The notes under the pieces: generated by a model | Told to the model about the DNA's origin: nothing | The model's database searches: none | The model's input: the letters and a program-made list of their open reading frames with translations, nothing else | Shown here: positions 7,746 to 8,269 of the stretch, piece after piece | Layout of the letters: every line of letters starts with the position of its first letter | Numbering within the stretch: position 1 is the first letter of the stretch | Assembly: GCA_021817875.1 (NCBI GenBank) | Contig: JAKAFQ010000162.1 | Coordinates: 1-8,269, forward strand | Length of the DNA: 8,269 nt | Origin: Pseudomonadota bacterium | GTDB lineage: Bacteria; Pseudomonadota; Gammaproteobacteria; Steroidobacterales; Steroidobacteraceae | Direction of reading: 5' to 3' | Program-made: the position numbers and the translations under genes

Positions 7746-8226
7746 AGTCCGCGGCCGGCGCCGGCTGCGCCACCGCTTCGATCGCGTCGAGAATCTTGCG
7801 GTAGCCGGTGCAGCGGCAGAGATTGCCCTCGAGACCGCGCTGAATTTCCTCGCGGCTGGCGGCGGGATTGGCGCTGAGAACCTGCTGGGCCTGCATCATG
7901 ATCCCGGGGGTGCAGAAGCCGCACTGCACCGCGCCATGCTCGACCAGGGCGTGGTTGAGCGTCTCGCCGAGCGGCGTGGTCGCCAGGCCCTCGATGGTCT
8001 GGATGTCGCGGCCGTGGCAATCGACCGCGAACATCAGACACGAGTTGACGGTCTGGCCGTCGACCCTGATGGTGCAGGCGCCGCACTCGCCTTCGCCGCA
8101 GCCATACTTGGTGCCGCTCTGCCCCAGCACGTCGCGCAGCATATCGAGCGCGCTCATGTGCGGCGGAACGGCCGCTCGCTGGCTGATGCCATTCAGGCGG
8201 AATTCGATTTCAACTGGAACAGACAT
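7744..8226 (-). CDS. [2Fe-2S] (small) subunit of the molybdenum hydroxylase
   Basis: A 160-residue electron-transfer subunit carrying two [2Fe-2S] clusters that pass electrons between the molybdenum site and FAD. The plant-ferredoxin-like N-terminal domain has C43, C48, C51 and C63 (GCGEGECGAC pattern). The helical C-terminal domain has C102, C105, C137 and C139 (QCGFC and LCRC). All eight ligands are present, and length matches CoxS/HcrC/NdhS-type subunits. The ATG at 8226 has GGAGG ten nt upstream (8241-8237), slightly far. It lies 10 nt before the molybdenum subunit and overlaps the putative FAD-subunit tail. The substrate is set by the large subunit, so this gene alone does not identify the enzyme. 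Confidence 0.95.
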   Translation of the reverse strand: MSVPVEIEFRLNGISQRAAVPPHMSALDMLRDVLGQSGTKYGCGEGECGACTIRVDGQTVNSCLMFAVDCHGRDIQTIEGLATTPLGETLNHALVEHGAVQCGFCTPGIMMQAQQVLSANPAASREEIQRGLEGNLCRCTGYRKILDAIEAVAQPAPAAD

Positions 8227-8269
8227 CGGTCAGTATCCTCCGCAGGAGGTTGTGCACCAGTTCGCGCCG
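8210..8269 (-). CDS. Probable 3' end of the FAD (medium) subunit gene
   Basis: The minus strand entering at the right edge has an open frame ending at TGA 8212-8210, with the last residues RRELVHNLLRRILTDVCSS. The RRELVxxLLRR pattern fits the C-terminal helix of CoxM/HcrB-type FAD subunits, which often end near RRHLAxVLxRRAL. It overlaps the [2Fe-2S] gene by 17 nt. The FAD-FeS-Mo order is the coxMSL order, and no FAD subunit exists elsewhere in the window. Only 19 codons are visible, so this is an informed guess. The other two frames give a stop just before the ATG, or stay open. Confidence 0.5.
   Translation of the reverse strand, partial: RRELVHNLLRRILTDVCSS

Noticed and set aside
5727..7877. 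Very long plus-strand open frame (716 codons) opposite the Mo subunit
   Set aside because: Its product is Arg/Val/Asp-rich with no recognisable motif, while the minus strand has every Mo-subunit motif. Long antisense frames are common in GC-rich genes.
1..8269. CRISPR arrays, tRNA/rRNA genes, insertion sequences or attachment sites
   Set aside because: No regularly spaced repeats, tRNA-like folds, transposase motifs or terminal inverted repeats were seen on either strand.

Overview
The window is a GC-rich, gene-dense piece of bacterial chromosome. It carries CobS, a subunit of the aerobic-type cobaltochelatase, together with a xanthine-dehydrogenase-type molybdenum hydroxylase, a CaiB-type CoA-transferase and a reversed-order beta-oxidation fusion. 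This mix fits a metabolically versatile alpha- or betaproteobacterium. That is an inference from gene content and base composition; no rRNA or taxonomic marker is present.

Layout, left to right: (1) 1-589, minus strand: the N-terminal part of cobS, running off the left edge. (2) 590-845: a 256-bp divergent control region with a good sigma70-type promoter for cobS, a weaker opposing promoter whose -10 box overlaps it, two 10-bp perfect palindromes and a tandem 9-bp repeat. (3) 846-2867, plus strand: a 673-residue fusion of a 3-hydroxyacyl-CoA dehydrogenase (N-terminal) and an enoyl-CoA hydratase (C-terminal). (4) 2863-2891: a hairpin where this gene meets the leftward operon. (5) 8269-2885, minus strand: a tightly packed operon, transcribed in the order FAD subunit (only its last codons inside the window), [2Fe-2S] subunit, molybdenum subunit, CaiB/BaiF CoA-transferase, thiolase. 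Junctions are overlaps or a 10-nt gap, except for 53 nt before the thiolase. The FAD-FeS-Mo order matches the coxMSL arrangement.

Read together, the genes look like a catabolic module acting on CoA thioesters. The CoA-transferase would activate a carboxylic acid. The three-subunit molybdenum hydroxylase would oxidise (or, as in 4-hydroxybenzoyl-CoA reductase, reduce) the acid or its CoA ester. The fusion protein would hydrate and dehydrogenate the product, and the thiolase would cleave it. Several enzymes have unusual active-site motifs: HFFAP and D209 in the dehydrogenase, HNPF in the thiolase, and an arginine at a usual glycine plus an MGVS segment in the molybdenum subunit. The substrate is probably not a simple fatty acid. 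It cannot be named from sequence; no regulator, transporter or ligase is visible. cobS is probably a housekeeping neighbour, linked only by the shared promoter region.
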